Notes under the pieces: generated by a model
The model's database searches: none
Told to the model about the DNA's origin: nothing
Seen by the model: only the letters and a program-made list of their open reading frames with translations
Made by a program: the position numbers and the translations under genes
Assembly (NCBI RefSeq): GCF_001590795.1
Contig: NZ_JXDL01000001.1
Location: 5,769,981-5,807,682, forward strand
Direction: 5' to 3'
Length of the DNA stretch: 37,702 bases
Origin: Bradyrhizobium sp. AT1
GTDB lineage: Bacteria > Pseudomonadota > Alphaproteobacteria > Rhizobiales > Xanthobacteraceae
Shown here: piece by piece, positions 8,110 through 15,849 of the stretch
How the letters are laid out: each line of letters opens with the position of its first letter
Position numbering within the stretch: position 1 is the first letter of the stretch

Positions 8110-9261
8110 ATGGACGAGGTCTTGATCAACACGACCACAGCCGGCGATCAAAGCCAGCCCAGCGTGTGCGGCCTTCAGGGCACCCAATTCGTCGTGGTGT
8201 GGGAAGACCACAGCGACAATACGATCAAGGGCCAGATGTTCGGTGCGGGCGGTGCCAAGAGCAGCGACCAAATCCTGATCAACCTGCCGACGCCGCCGGG
8301 ACCGCGGCGGCAGCTTCCCGTGGCCGTGGAGTACGGATCGGGCTTCGTCGTGGCCTGGAACGAGCAGGCGGCCGGCAGCGCCGCGACGGCGCCGACCCAG
8401 CTCAAGCTTCGCATCTTCGATGCCGATACGCTGTCGGGACCGGAAATCCAGGTCTCGACGTCGCCGGTCGAGCCTTTGATCCGGCCCGCCCTGGCGCGCC
8501 TGCAGGACGGAAACTTCATCGTCGTCTGGGCGGACAAGCGGGCCGACCAGCGCATCCGCGCGCAACGTTTCGGCGCCGACGGAAGCAGGATCGGCGCCGA
8601 GTTTCGCGCCAACACCACCCCTGGGCTGCACAAGGTCCCGATGGTGGCGTGCCTGACCAATGGCGACGTCGTCATCGCATGGCGGGCGCGGATCACGGGT
8701 CCCCTGCATATCCGCTATCAGCTCTTCAACGCGAAGGGAGCGGTGGGCAGCGAGCACATCACGCCGGCGACCACCACCGCGGCAGCCATGGCCGCGATCG
8801 ACGGCGGCCAGTTCGTCATCGCGCATCTGAACGATTTCGGCGAAGACGCCACGGCGAGTACCCTGATCGTCGTGGAAGCGGATGTGTACAAGGCCGACGG
8901 CTCGCCCGCCAATCTCCATCTCGTCTCGACCAGCGAGCAACGCATCCAGGCGACCTGGCCGACGCTCTCGCCGCTCTCGGGCGGACGCTTCCTGATCGGC
9001 TGGGTCCAGCTCAACGTCGACCAGCCCGCCACCACCAACGTGAAGGCGCGGGTTTTCTCGACCAAGGGTCCGCTGGGCCAGGTCGTCCAGTTCAACACGT
9101 CCACCGGCCACAATCGCTTCAGCCTCGCGGCTGTCGCGGCTTCAGGCCCAGCCGAGGAAGTGGCCTTCGCGGTCTGGACCGACGACACCCAGAGCGGCAA
9201 GGACACTGCCGGACGGGCGATACGCGGACGTCCGCTGACGGTGCCCGCGGCGGGGTTTTAG
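8110..9261 (+). CDS. FVVxW-repeat protein, likely beta-propeller
   Basis: A 383-residue protein made of about six to seven degenerate repeats of 45-60 residues. Each repeat has a G-x-FVVxW strand (FVVVWEDH, FVVAWNEQ, FIVVWADKR, VVIAWRAR, FLIGWVQL, VAFAVWTDD) followed by an IRAQRFGADG-like strand. Such repeats occur in large extracellular proteins of Bradyrhizobium together with calcium-binding or cadherin domains; here they stand alone. No signal peptide is seen, so export, if any, would need another route. ATG at 8110 follows AGGAAGGG; a TTG at 8092 is a weaker alternative. Function unknown; structure inferred from repeat pattern. Confidence 0.85.
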   Translation: MDEVLINTTTAGDQSQPSVCGLQGTQFVVVWEDHSDNTIKGQMFGAGGAKSSDQILINLPTPPGPRRQLPVAVEYGSGFVVAWNEQAAGSAATAPTQLKLRIFDADTLSGPEIQVSTSPVEPLIRPALARLQDGNFIVVWADKRADQRIRAQRFGADGSRIGAEFRANTTPGLHKVPMVACLTNGDVVIAWRARITGPLHIRYQLFNAKGAVGSEHITPATTTAAAMAAIDGGQFVIAHLNDFGEDATASTLIVVEADVYKADGSPANLHLVSTSEQRIQATWPTLSPLSGGRFLIGWVQLNVDQPATTNVKARVFSTKGPLGQVVQFNTSTGHNRFSLAAVAASGPAEEVAFAVWTDDTQSGKDTAGRAIRGRPLTVPAAGF

Positions 9262-9358
9262 GACCATCGAGATCGCGTCTGCTTCAATCGCCAAACAGCT
9301 TCCGCGTCATTCAGGGCTCTGATGGTAACCCGCCGCGTTGCCCAGCGGCGCGCACATC

Positions 9359-10576
9359 TCACCCCTGCCGCGCAAACACGAAGTGCCCGACGTCGATCTT
9401 CCCGGCCCGAAAGCCCGCCTCGCAGTAGCACAGATAATATTCCCACATCCGGCGGAAGGGCTCGTCGAATCCGAGCGAGGTCAGGTCGATCCAGGCCCGG
9501 CTGAAATTGTCGCGCCAGAGCGAGATCGTCCTGGCGTAGTCCTGCCCGAACATGCGCTCGCGGATGACGGGCAACTCGAAGCGTTTGCCGAGCGAGTGCA
9601 GAATGCTGGCCGAGGGCAGCATGCCGCCCGGGAAGATGTATCTCTGGATGAAGTCGACGCGCTGCCGGTAGCTGCTGAAGAGCTCGTCGTGAACCGTGAT
9701 GGCCTGGATGCCGGCAAGTCCGCCGGGCTTGAGGCGCTGCTTCAGCTGAGTGAAATAAGCCGGCCAGAATTGCTCGCCGACCGCCTCGATCATCTCGATG
9801 GAGGCGATGCGGTCGAAGCGGCCGTCCTGGTCGCGGTAATCCTGCAAGCGGATCTCGACCTTCTCGGCGAGCCCGGCCTTGTGGATCCGGTGACGTGCAA
9901 AATCGTGCTGTTCCTTGCTGATGGTGAGGGCCAACACCTTGGCGCCGTAAGTCTTGGCGGCGAATTCGGCGAAGCCGCCCCAACCGCATCCGATCTCGAG
10001 CACGCTCTGACCCGGCTGCAAATCGATCGCCTTCGCCAGCTGCTCGTATTTGTGCCGTTGCGCGGAGGGAAGGTCGGTCGTCTGTGGCGAGAACAGGGCC
10101 GACGAGTAGGTCATGCTGGAATCGAGCCACGCAGAGAAGAACTCGTTTCCGAGATCGTAATGCTGGTGGATGTTGTGCCGCGATCCCTCCCTGGTGTTGC
10201 GGCGCAGGCGATGGAGCCCTCGCCGGCAGAGGCGAACCAGCATGTTTCCGGCGAAAGCACTGTCGACCAGATCCTCGTTGAGACAGAACACGTACAGAAG
10301 CTGAGCGAGATCGGGCGTGGTCCAATCGCCTCGGATATAGGCCTCGGCCATGCCGATATCACCGCCGATGACCAGGCTGCGCGCGAACCTGTAGTTCTTC
10401 AGCTCGATCGAGGCCGCCGGACCTGGAAGCTGACCGCGCAACGTCACCATCCTCTGGTCGGGAAGGCGCACATGGAGGGTGCCGCACCGGAGTTGCGACG
10501 CGAGGCGGAGAGCCAGGCGGGCAAAGAACGGGACGCCATTAAATTGAACGGCGGGATGGGTGGCTGCCAGGTCCAT
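9359..10576 (-). CDS. CFA synthase-like SAM methyltransferase
   Basis: A 405-residue member of the cyclopropane-fatty-acyl-phospholipid synthase family, acting on unsaturated acyl chains of membrane phospholipids. The lipid-facing HYDLGNEFF and SSMTYSSALF segments are at 139-162, and the SAM-binding VLEIGCGWGG at 192-201. It is the third gene of a tight operon (3-nt gap) after DUF1365 and the FAD oxidoreductase. In Rhodobacter sphaeroides, an RpoE-dependent methyltransferase of this family (recalled as UfaM) methylates acyl chains on the way to furan fatty acids, so the product may be a methylated rather than a cyclopropane lipid. Cyclopropane synthesis remains the simplest alternative. Its stop faces the gene ending at 9261. 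Confidence 0.92.
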   Translation of the reverse strand: MDLAATHPAVQFNGVPFFARLALRLASQLRCGTLHVRLPDQRMVTLRGQLPGPAASIELKNYRFARSLVIGGDIGMAEAYIRGDWTTPDLAQLLYVFCLNEDLVDSAFAGNMLVRLCRRGLHRLRRNTREGSRHNIHQHYDLGNEFFSAWLDSSMTYSSALFSPQTTDLPSAQRHKYEQLAKAIDLQPGQSVLEIGCGWGGFAEFAAKTYGAKVLALTISKEQHDFARHRIHKAGLAEKVEIRLQDYRDQDGRFDRIASIEMIEAVGEQFWPAYFTQLKQRLKPGGLAGIQAITVHDELFSSYRQRVDFIQRYIFPGGMLPSASILHSLGKRFELPVIRERMFGQDYARTISLWRDNFSRAWIDLTSLGFDEPFRRMWEYYLCYCEAGFRAGKIDVGHFVFARQG

Positions 10577-10579
10577 GGT

Positions 10580-11368
10580 TCAGATCTCGCGTTGTTTCAA
10601 ACGAGGCACGTACGGAACACCTTTCAGCCAGAGCCGCATCGCTTCCCAGTGAATGGCCGCGATCACCTTGAAGGTCAGGAAGGGCAGGCTGAACATCGCC
10701 GCCAACAGGGAGCGGCTCGTCAGGGCACGACGTCGTCCGCAGAATGCTGCCGCAAACATCGCGCCCTGCGCGCTGCTCTGCAGGATCCTGACTTTCACAT
10801 CCTGCCGGGGTGGAGAAACGCTGAAGCGGTAATGCGTTTCCATCTCCATGAAGGGTGAAACGTAGAATGCCTTCGCCTGGCTTTGGCGTATGGACGAGCT
10901 CGCGCCGTCCTGTTGCACCGGCAGGACGTAGGAATGCATCTCGCCAAAGGTGTTGCGGACTTCGTAGATCATCAGCGCGACATTGCCGGACGCGCCATAG
11001 CAGAAGTAGACCGAGAGCGGATTGAACACGTAACCGAAGACCCTGGGATAGCAGAGCAGGAGTATGCGGCCTCCGGACAGGTCGATGCCGTGGTCGGCTG
11101 CGAGCTGTCGGGCGTGTTCGCTGAGGCCTGCGCCTCTGCCGTCGCCATGATCGCGCTCGTGAAAGCTGAAAGGTGCCGCTCGATTGATGCCGAACAGCCA
11201 TGACTGGCGATCCGCTTCCTTCAGCCGGTCGAGGTCGATCAGCAGGCTCATCACGCGGTAGGTGAACCTGTGCTGCACAGGGCGCCAGCGCGCGTGCATC
11301 ACCTTTCCCCAATAGAGCGCGGCGGGCGCCGTCGCATTCTCGGTTTCGGCTGGTGTGGCTCGGACCAT
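10580..11368 (-). CDS. DUF1365 family protein
   Basis: A 262-residue protein of the DUF1365 (COG3496) family. Conserved features are the N-terminal HxR-type motif near 25-40 (ARWRPVQHRFTYRVM), RILLLCYPRVFGYVFNPLSVYFCY at about 101-124 (only part quoted as the diagnostic PRVFGYVFNPLS) and a later MEMETHYRF. ATG at 11368 is 4 nt after the FAD oxidoreductase stop; a longer frame upstream runs through that gene and is rejected. The family nearly always sits with CFA-like and FAD proteins. I recall a DUF1365-type protein being required for furan fatty acid formation in R. sphaeroides, but the exact gene assignment should be checked. Confidence 0.9.
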   Translation of the reverse strand: MVRATPAETENATAPAALYWGKVMHARWRPVQHRFTYRVMSLLIDLDRLKEADRQSWLFGINRAAPFSFHERDHGDGRGAGLSEHARQLAADHGIDLSGGRILLLCYPRVFGYVFNPLSVYFCYGASGNVALMIYEVRNTFGEMHSYVLPVQQDGASSSIRQSQAKAFYVSPFMEMETHYRFSVSPPRQDVKVRILQSSAQGAMFAAAFCGRRRALTSRSLLAAMFSLPFLTFKVIAAIHWEAMRLWLKGVPYVPRLKQREI

Positions 11369-11372
11369 CGCC

Positions 11373-12686
11373 TTACTCGGCAGCCTCGGCCAGGGCCGGA
11401 TCCGGTTGACGCCAAGGAAGTTCGACGCCGAGCGCCTCGGCAACGGAAATGCCGGCCTGCAGGCCATCCTCGTGAAAGCCGTAGCCGGTCCAGGCGCCAC
11501 AGAACCAGGTTCGACGGCGCCCTTGAATCGCGGGCAGCTTTCGCTGCGCCGCGAATGCAGCCATGTCATATTGCGGATGGGCGAAGGTGAATTTGCCGAA
11601 CGTCAGATCGGCCGCCGGCTCGAACGGAGGGTTGAGGCTGACGAACAATGGCTTGCGCTCGTCGATGCCCTGCAGCCGATTCATCCAATAAGTGACCGCG
11701 ACGTCGTTCAGGGCAGCCGTTTGCCGCGGCCAGCGCAGGAAGTTCCAGGAGGCCCAGGCCTGACGGCGCCGGGGCATGAGACCGGGATCGCGGTGCAAAT
11801 AGATGGTGTTCGGGGCATATCCGATCGCTCCCAGGATGGAACGCTCCTGGGCGTCGGCATCCGACAACGCCGCCAAGGCCTGGTCGCTGTGACAAGCCAT
11901 CACCACGGCATCGTAACTCTCGACGCCGCCATGACTGTCGCGGACGGTCACGCCATGCCCCGTTCGGTCGATCGATGTTACCGCGCAGCCTAGCCGAATG
12001 TTGTGCCTGAACGAAGCGGTCAGCTTGTCGACATAGCGCCGGCTGCCGCCCTCCACGGTGCGCCAGCGCGGCCGATCGAGGTGCAGGAGGCGGTGATTGT
12101 CGAAGAAGGCGACGAAGTTCTCCGCCGGAAACGACAGGATGTCGTCGGACGAGGACGACCAGATGGCGGCTCCCATTGGACCGAGATAGTCTGAGAACAG
12201 GCGGGGCCCGAATGATCGCCGGTTCAAATACTCGCCGAGCGTCAGGTCGTGCAGCTTGCCGGCGCGCAGATCCGCCACGCTCTGCTTGTTGAACTGCGCG
12301 ACCTCGGCCAGCATGCGGAAATAGGACGGCGATACCAGGTTGCGGGGTTGCGCGAACAGGCCGCAGACCGTCTGCAGGGCGCTCTCGCCGCCACCGCGCC
12401 ATTCGAATCGACCGTGATCTGCAGACAGGGCGAAACTCATGCAAGTCTCGAGGGTCTTCACACCGAGATGCGCGAACAGCGACGTCAAGTGCGGGTAGTT
12501 GGTCTCGTTGAACACGATGAAACCGACATCGACATCGATGGGCTCGCCGTCATAGTCGACGCGAACGGTGTGGCTATGCCCGCCCGGCTGCAGCTCGCGC
12601 TCGTAAACGGTGACTGCGTAACGTCTCGACAGGAGCCACGCGGCGGCATTGCCGGCAATTCCCGTCCCGATCACGGCCAAACGCAT
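11373..12686 (-). CDS. FAD-dependent amine-oxidase-like oxidoreductase
   Basis: A 437-residue flavoprotein of COG2907 (NAD/FAD-binding, amine-oxidase fold). The FAD dinucleotide motif is GTGIAG at 7-12, followed by the acidic ERELQPGGHSHT strand and a central VDVGFIVFNETNYP. It opens the operon FAD–DUF1365–CFA. A flavin-dependent desaturase of this kind (recalled as UfaD) introduces a second double bond in acyl chains during furan fatty acid synthesis in R. sphaeroides; that role is inferred here. ATG at 12686 follows a GGGGGCG box. The frame extends upstream to 13190, but the RpoE-type promoter at 12741-12769 puts the transcript start near 12734, which excludes those longer forms. Confidence 0.9.
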   Translation of the reverse strand: MRLAVIGTGIAGNAAAWLLSRRYAVTVYERELQPGGHSHTVRVDYDGEPIDVDVGFIVFNETNYPHLTSLFAHLGVKTLETCMSFALSADHGRFEWRGGGESALQTVCGLFAQPRNLVSPSYFRMLAEVAQFNKQSVADLRAGKLHDLTLGEYLNRRSFGPRLFSDYLGPMGAAIWSSSSDDILSFPAENFVAFFDNHRLLHLDRPRWRTVEGGSRRYVDKLTASFRHNIRLGCAVTSIDRTGHGVTVRDSHGGVESYDAVVMACHSDQALAALSDADAQERSILGAIGYAPNTIYLHRDPGLMPRRRQAWASWNFLRWPRQTAALNDVAVTYWMNRLQGIDERKPLFVSLNPPFEPAADLTFGKFTFAHPQYDMAAFAAQRKLPAIQGRRRTWFCGAWTGYGFHEDGLQAGISVAEALGVELPWRQPDPALAEAAE

Positions 12687-12740
12687 GCTTTTCGCCCCCA
12701 CTGCGGTACCGCTCGTTACGGCCCTCGAAGCAACCATCAG

Positions 12741-12769
12741 GAAACGTTCGGGAAGGGCGCCCGGATCAC
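12741..12769 (-). promoter_or_regulatory. Predicted RpoE promoter of FAD/DUF1365/CFA operon
   Basis: GTGATCC (12769-12763) and CGTTTC (12746-12741) are separated by 16 nt, the same layout as at three other sites in this cluster. Transcription would start near 12734, leaving a leader of about 48 nt before the ATG at 12686. Confidence 0.75.
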
Positions 12770-12845
12770 TTCGCCCGAGCCGAGCGTTGGCGACGAAACC
12801 GCAGCGCGGACATGACGTATAGACAGGGGCAATTAGGGTGAGGGC

Positions 12846-13646
12846 ATGATCCTTCCGTACATTCAGGCGATCGGCTGCATGGCGCTGGCCTTCTGTCTCT
12901 TGATGGGACTGGCCTGGGTCGTCCAGCAGCGCACGGGCAATTCCGGCTGGGTCGACGCGATCTGGTCCTATTCGTGCGGTCTCGTCGGTGCGGCCGGTGC
13001 CTTGTGGCCGCTTGACAGCGCCCTGCCGGCTCGCCAGGGGCTCGTCGCGGGGCTTGTGCTGCTCTGGTCGGTCAGGCTCGGCACGCACATCGCGCGTCGT
13101 TCTGCAGCGGGGATCGACGATCCCAGATATGCGAATTATGCGCGCGAATGGGGCGCGGAGGCCCCGCGCCGGATGTTCTTCTTCCTGCAATCACAGGCGC
13201 TGGTCTCGTTGCCGCTCCCCTTCGCCGTGTTCCTCGCGGCGCACGTGCCGGCGCCGGAACTGCGGCTGCAGGACTACATCGGCCTCGTCATCATCCTGAT
13301 CGCTGTCGCAGGCGAAGGCCTGGCGGACCGGCAGCTGCGGCGCTTCAAACACGACCCGTCAAGCAAGGGACAGGTCTGCGATGTCAGTCTGTGGCGCTGG
13401 TCGCGCCATCCGAACTATTTCTTCGAATGGCTGGGGTGGCTGGCCTATCCGGTCATCGCGCTCGCGCCCTTCTATGCCTGGGGGTGGGCCAGCCTGGCGG
13501 CACCGGCGATCATGTATTGGATCCTGGTCCACGTGAGCGGGATCCCGCCGCTCGAGGAGCAGATGCTGCGATCTCGCGGCGAGCGCTATCGCGCGTATCA
13601 GGCGCGCACCAGCGCCTTCTTCCCCTGGCCTCCGCGACGGACCTGA
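12846..13646 (+). CDS. DUF1295 membrane protein (steroid 5-alpha-reductase fold)
   Basis: A 266-residue integral membrane protein of DUF1295/COG3752, distantly related to steroid 5-alpha-reductases and isoprenylcysteine methyltransferases. About six hydrophobic segments are visible, beginning at residues 4-25. The C-terminal catalytic-type motif LWRWSRHPNYFFEWLGW is at about 178-194. It is divergent from the FAD operon and, in many proteobacteria, members lie beside the same CFA/DUF1365/FAD genes, so a role in reducing or modifying unsaturated lipids is reasonable. No GTGATCC-N16-CGTT motif precedes it on its own strand, so its regulation may differ. ATG at 12846 follows GGGTGAGGGC. Confidence 0.9.
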   Translation: MILPYIQAIGCMALAFCLLMGLAWVVQQRTGNSGWVDAIWSYSCGLVGAAGALWPLDSALPARQGLVAGLVLLWSVRLGTHIARRSAAGIDDPRYANYAREWGAEAPRRMFFFLQSQALVSLPLPFAVFLAAHVPAPELRLQDYIGLVIILIAVAGEGLADRQLRRFKHDPSSKGQVCDVSLWRWSRHPNYFFEWLGWLAYPVIALAPFYAWGWASLAAPAIMYWILVHVSGIPPLEEQMLRSRGERYRAYQARTSAFFPWPPRRT

Positions 13647-13704
13647 GCGCGCGCCTCGTGCTTCGAGACGACCGTTTCGCGGCATCGCAAGCGAACCGCT
13701 TGAA

Positions 13705-13733
13705 GTGATCCGCCATAGCCTGTCGAGCGTTAA
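13705..13733 (+). promoter_or_regulatory. Predicted RpoE promoter of DUF2177 gene
   Basis: GTGATCC (13705-13711), a 16-nt spacer and CGTTAA (13728-13733). It is the only one of the four cluster sites on the + strand and lies 49 nt before the DUF2177 ATG, in non-coding sequence. Confidence 0.7.
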
Positions 13734-13782
13734 ACTCACGGGCGGCCGATGAGCCGGATGCAGAGCGACGAGACGCACGGAC

Positions 13783-14184
13783 ATGAATCTTTTCTTGACC
13801 TATCTTGCTGTGGCCGTGACCTTCGTTGCGATCGACATGGTCTGGCTGACGATCATGGTCGACAGGCTTTATCGGCCGGTGCTGGGCGACATGTTGCGAA
13901 CCCAGCCCAACCTGCCGGCCGCGGCGGTATTCTACCTGTTGTATCCTCTCGGCCTGATCTGGTTTGCCGTACTGCCGGCGCAGCAAGATGGCGGCGCGCT
14001 ACGCGCCTTCACGTCCGGCTTGCTGCTCGGCTGCTTTACCTACGCGACCTACGATCTGACCAACCAGGCGACGCTGCGAAACTGGTCGACCGGGCTGACC
14101 GTTGCGGACGTGTGCTGGGGATCGTGTCTCGCCGGCGTCAGCGCCTGGATCGGATTTCTCGTCGCTCAAAAGCTGTCGCATTGA
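13783..14184 (+). CDS. DUF2177 family membrane protein
   Basis: A 133-residue inner-membrane protein of the DUF2177 family, with four predicted transmembrane helices (about 3-25, 47-65, 77-93 and 108-127). The N-terminal FVAIDMVWLTIM and the TYATYDLTNQATL loop near 85-97 are the conserved features. Function is unknown; the family often sits with CFA/DUF1365 genes and ECF sigma loci. A predicted RpoE promoter lies upstream. ATG at 13783 has only a weak ribosome-binding site. It ends 36 nt before the convergent small gene at 14221. Confidence 0.87.
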   Translation: MNLFLTYLAVAVTFVAIDMVWLTIMVDRLYRPVLGDMLRTQPNLPAAAVFYLLYPLGLIWFAVLPAQQDGGALRAFTSGLLLGCFTYATYDLTNQATLRNWSTGLTVADVCWGSCLAGVSAWIGFLVAQKLSH

Positions 14185-14220
14185 GCGCGCGCGCGACCGC
14201 GCCGTCCAGCACCAGACGCG

Positions 14221-14523
14221 TCAGGTCTGCTTCTGTCTTCCAAGCAGCTCGAATGTATCTCTAGTGTCCGCGATCTTGTCGGACAAGGACTTGAAGGCCT
14301 CGTGAGCCTGAAGCTTCGAGTCCTCGTTGAGCAGGAGGCTCGCGAGTTCGACCAGTTGATCGCCCATGCGCTCCATCATTGCGAGCAATCGATCGACGCC
14401 GGCTGCAGGCTCGTCGGCCACGATGTGTTCGACTTCTCTCACGATCGCTTCGAGCCTTGCAGTCGCGGAGGCAAGCCGCTGCTCGCGCCCACGCTCGGGA
14501 AATTCGATGATCTCTGCGTTCAT
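14221..14523 (-). CDS. Small helical protein, partner of ECF sigma gene
   Basis: A 100-residue soluble protein I do not recognise. It is acidic and strongly helical, with a probable coiled coil at about 15-75 (RLEAIVREVEHIVADE, then MMERMGDQLVELASLLLNED). It has no cysteines, no His/Cys zinc motif and no membrane segment, so it is not a ZAS-type or RskA-type anti-sigma factor. It begins 19 nt after the second ECF sigma gene, on the same strand, and is almost certainly co-transcribed with it. That placement, usual for anti-sigma factors, makes it a candidate regulator or effector of that sigma factor; this is inference from position only. Confidence 0.75.
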   Translation of the reverse strand: MNAEIIEFPERGREQRLASATARLEAIVREVEHIVADEPAAGVDRLLAMMERMGDQLVELASLLLNEDSKLQAHEAFKSLSDKIADTRDTFELLGRQKQT

Positions 14524-14542
14524 GTACGCGCTCTCGTCGGCG

Positions 14543-15127
14543 TCAGGCTGCGGCCGCTACGCTGAGGCAATCCTTGCGCACCGCCAAAATCGTCCGGTGC
14601 AGCCAGGTCTTGATGGTGCCGACCGGCACATTGAAGCGCCGTGACAGACTCGCGCGGCTCTCGCCTTCGAGATAGGCGAGTGCGACCAGCCTGCGGCGAT
14701 CTTCCGGCAAGCGGGCCAATGCTCCCAGGGCAATCGGTTCGGCGCTGGCGTAGTCGAAATCCTCGACCGGCGATGGCCCGGCCGCTGCCGGGACGGCGAG
14801 CGCCTCGTCCAGTTCGACACTGGGCTGCCGCCTGGTCCGCAGTTGATCGATCGCCGTGTTCCGGACGATCGCCGACATCCAGGTCATGGCCGACGCCCGA
14901 CCGGAATCGAACCGGGCGGCGTTGCGCCAGATCTTCAAGAAGCTGTCCTGCAGGATGTCATCGACGTCGTGCGGCGCGGCGCCAACCGCCAGCGCAATCC
15001 TGCGCAGCCTGCCGCGTGTGAGCGTGTGAAGCTCTGCGAAGGCGCGCGTCTCGCCAGCGGAAACGCGTGCCAGCAGTCCGTTCAGCATCTCGCTCTGCGC
15101 CTGATTGGCCAGGCTTGAACAGGCCAT
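14543..15127 (-). CDS. ECF sigma factor, second in locus
   Basis: A 194-residue ECF-type sigma-70 factor. Region 2 is at about 30-100 (DDILQDSFLKIWRNAARFD, then TWMSAIVRNTAIDQLR), and region 4 at about 135-185 (LPEDRRRLVALAYLEGESRASLS, split here, with the VPVGTIKTWLHR recognition helix). It resembles SigK/ECF-type factors usually paired with membrane anti-sigma factors, yet none follows. Directly upstream lies an RpoE-type promoter (15154-15182), so the gene is predicted to be a target of the neighbouring RpoE. ATG at 15127 has an AGGGAGACAGGA site. Together with the 100-residue protein it forms a two-gene unit. Confidence 0.93.
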   Translation of the reverse strand: MACSSLANQAQSEMLNGLLARVSAGETRAFAELHTLTRGRLRRIALAVGAAPHDVDDILQDSFLKIWRNAARFDSGRASAMTWMSAIVRNTAIDQLRTRRQPSVELDEALAVPAAAGPSPVEDFDYASAEPIALGALARLPEDRRRLVALAYLEGESRASLSRRFNVPVGTIKTWLHRTILAVRKDCLSVAAAA

Positions 15128-15153
15128 GTCCTGTCTCCCTTGCGTCTCCTTAC

Positions 15154-15182
15154 GAAACGCTGCGGGCGCGGGCCCGGATCAC
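15154..15182 (-). promoter_or_regulatory. Predicted RpoE promoter of second ECF gene
   Basis: GTGATCC (15182-15176), a 16-nt spacer and CGTTTC (15159-15154) lie in the 80-nt gap between chrR and the second sigma gene. The transcript would start near 15147, about 20 nt before the ATG and just ahead of its ribosome-binding site. Confidence 0.75.
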
Positions 15183-15207
15183 CCGACGGGAGCAGGACGA
15201 AGCGGAA

Positions 15208-15849
15208 TCAGAGTCGCACGAACGGCCCGATCAGGCGACCGAGGAGACCGTTCATGCGCAGGTCGCCGGTCATCGCGACGAGGCAGAGGCAAGGGCCTTC
15301 GTCGCCGACGATGGGACGATGATCGACCTCGTCGTCGCCATAGTCGAAATCCCCGGGGCCGAAGCGCCCGCCCTCATGGCTGAAACTGCCCTCGAGCACG
15401 AGCGTCAGCTCGGTGCCGGTGTGGGTGTGCTCGAGCATGCGCGAGCCCGGCGCCGACCGAAGCAGGAAGGCGCGCGACTTGCCCGAACTCGAGAGCTCGA
15501 TCGGCCGCAGGCTGAGACCGGGCGCGACCCGCCGTCGCTTGCCGATGCGGTATTTTCGCAAGGCCGGCGGAACGTCATCATCCATGCCCGACACCAGGGA
15601 GGGCGCAGCTGTCTCCCTCGGAGCCTCTTGAATGCGCGACATCACGCGGTCGAACGCATCCGGCGCGATCGACACCGGTTCGACCTCTTCCAGCGCGGCG
15701 CCTGCGAGCTGCTCGATGGCCTGCACGAAGCGGGTGCAGCGCGGGCAGCCGGCGACATGTACCCCGACCACCAGCTGATGGGCTTCTTCCAGTTTGCCGG
15801 CCGCGAAATCGGCCAGAAGATCTTCCGGCGGATGATGGCTGATCGTCAT
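15208..15849 (-). CDS. chrR: ChrR-type anti-sigma factor with cupin domain
   Basis: A 213-residue zinc anti-sigma factor. In R. sphaeroides ChrR holds RpoE inactive until singlet oxygen or related oxidants appear. The N-terminal anti-sigma domain has the zinc ligands His6, His31, Cys35 and Cys38. The C-terminal cupin-like domain has His141, His143, Glu147 and His177. All eight fall at the positions I recall for the R. sphaeroides protein, whose length is also 213. The ATG at 15849 overlaps the rpoE stop by ATGA, giving coupled synthesis of sigma and anti-sigma. A frame extension to 16227 lies inside rpoE and is rejected. The RpoE partnership is strongly supported; singlet oxygen as the signal is by homology. 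Confidence 0.96.
   Translation of the reverse strand: MTISHHPPEDLLADFAAGKLEEAHQLVVGVHVAGCPRCTRFVQAIEQLAGAALEEVEPVSIAPDAFDRVMSRIQEAPRETAAPSLVSGMDDDVPPALRKYRIGKRRRVAPGLSLRPIELSSSGKSRAFLLRSAPGSRMLEHTHTGTELTLVLEGSFSHEGGRFGPGDFDYGDDEVDHRPIVGDEGPCLCLVAMTGDLRMNGLLGRLIGPFVRL

Noticed and set aside
9338..10858. A long + strand open frame (506 codons) over the CFA and DUF1365 genes
   Set aside because: Antisense shadow of well-supported genes in a high-G+C genome; no recognisable domain.
12687..13190. N-terminal extension of the FAD oxidoreductase up to 13190
   Set aside because: It would overlap DUF1295 on the other strand and lie upstream of the predicted promoter; the FAD motif begins properly at the 12686 ATG.
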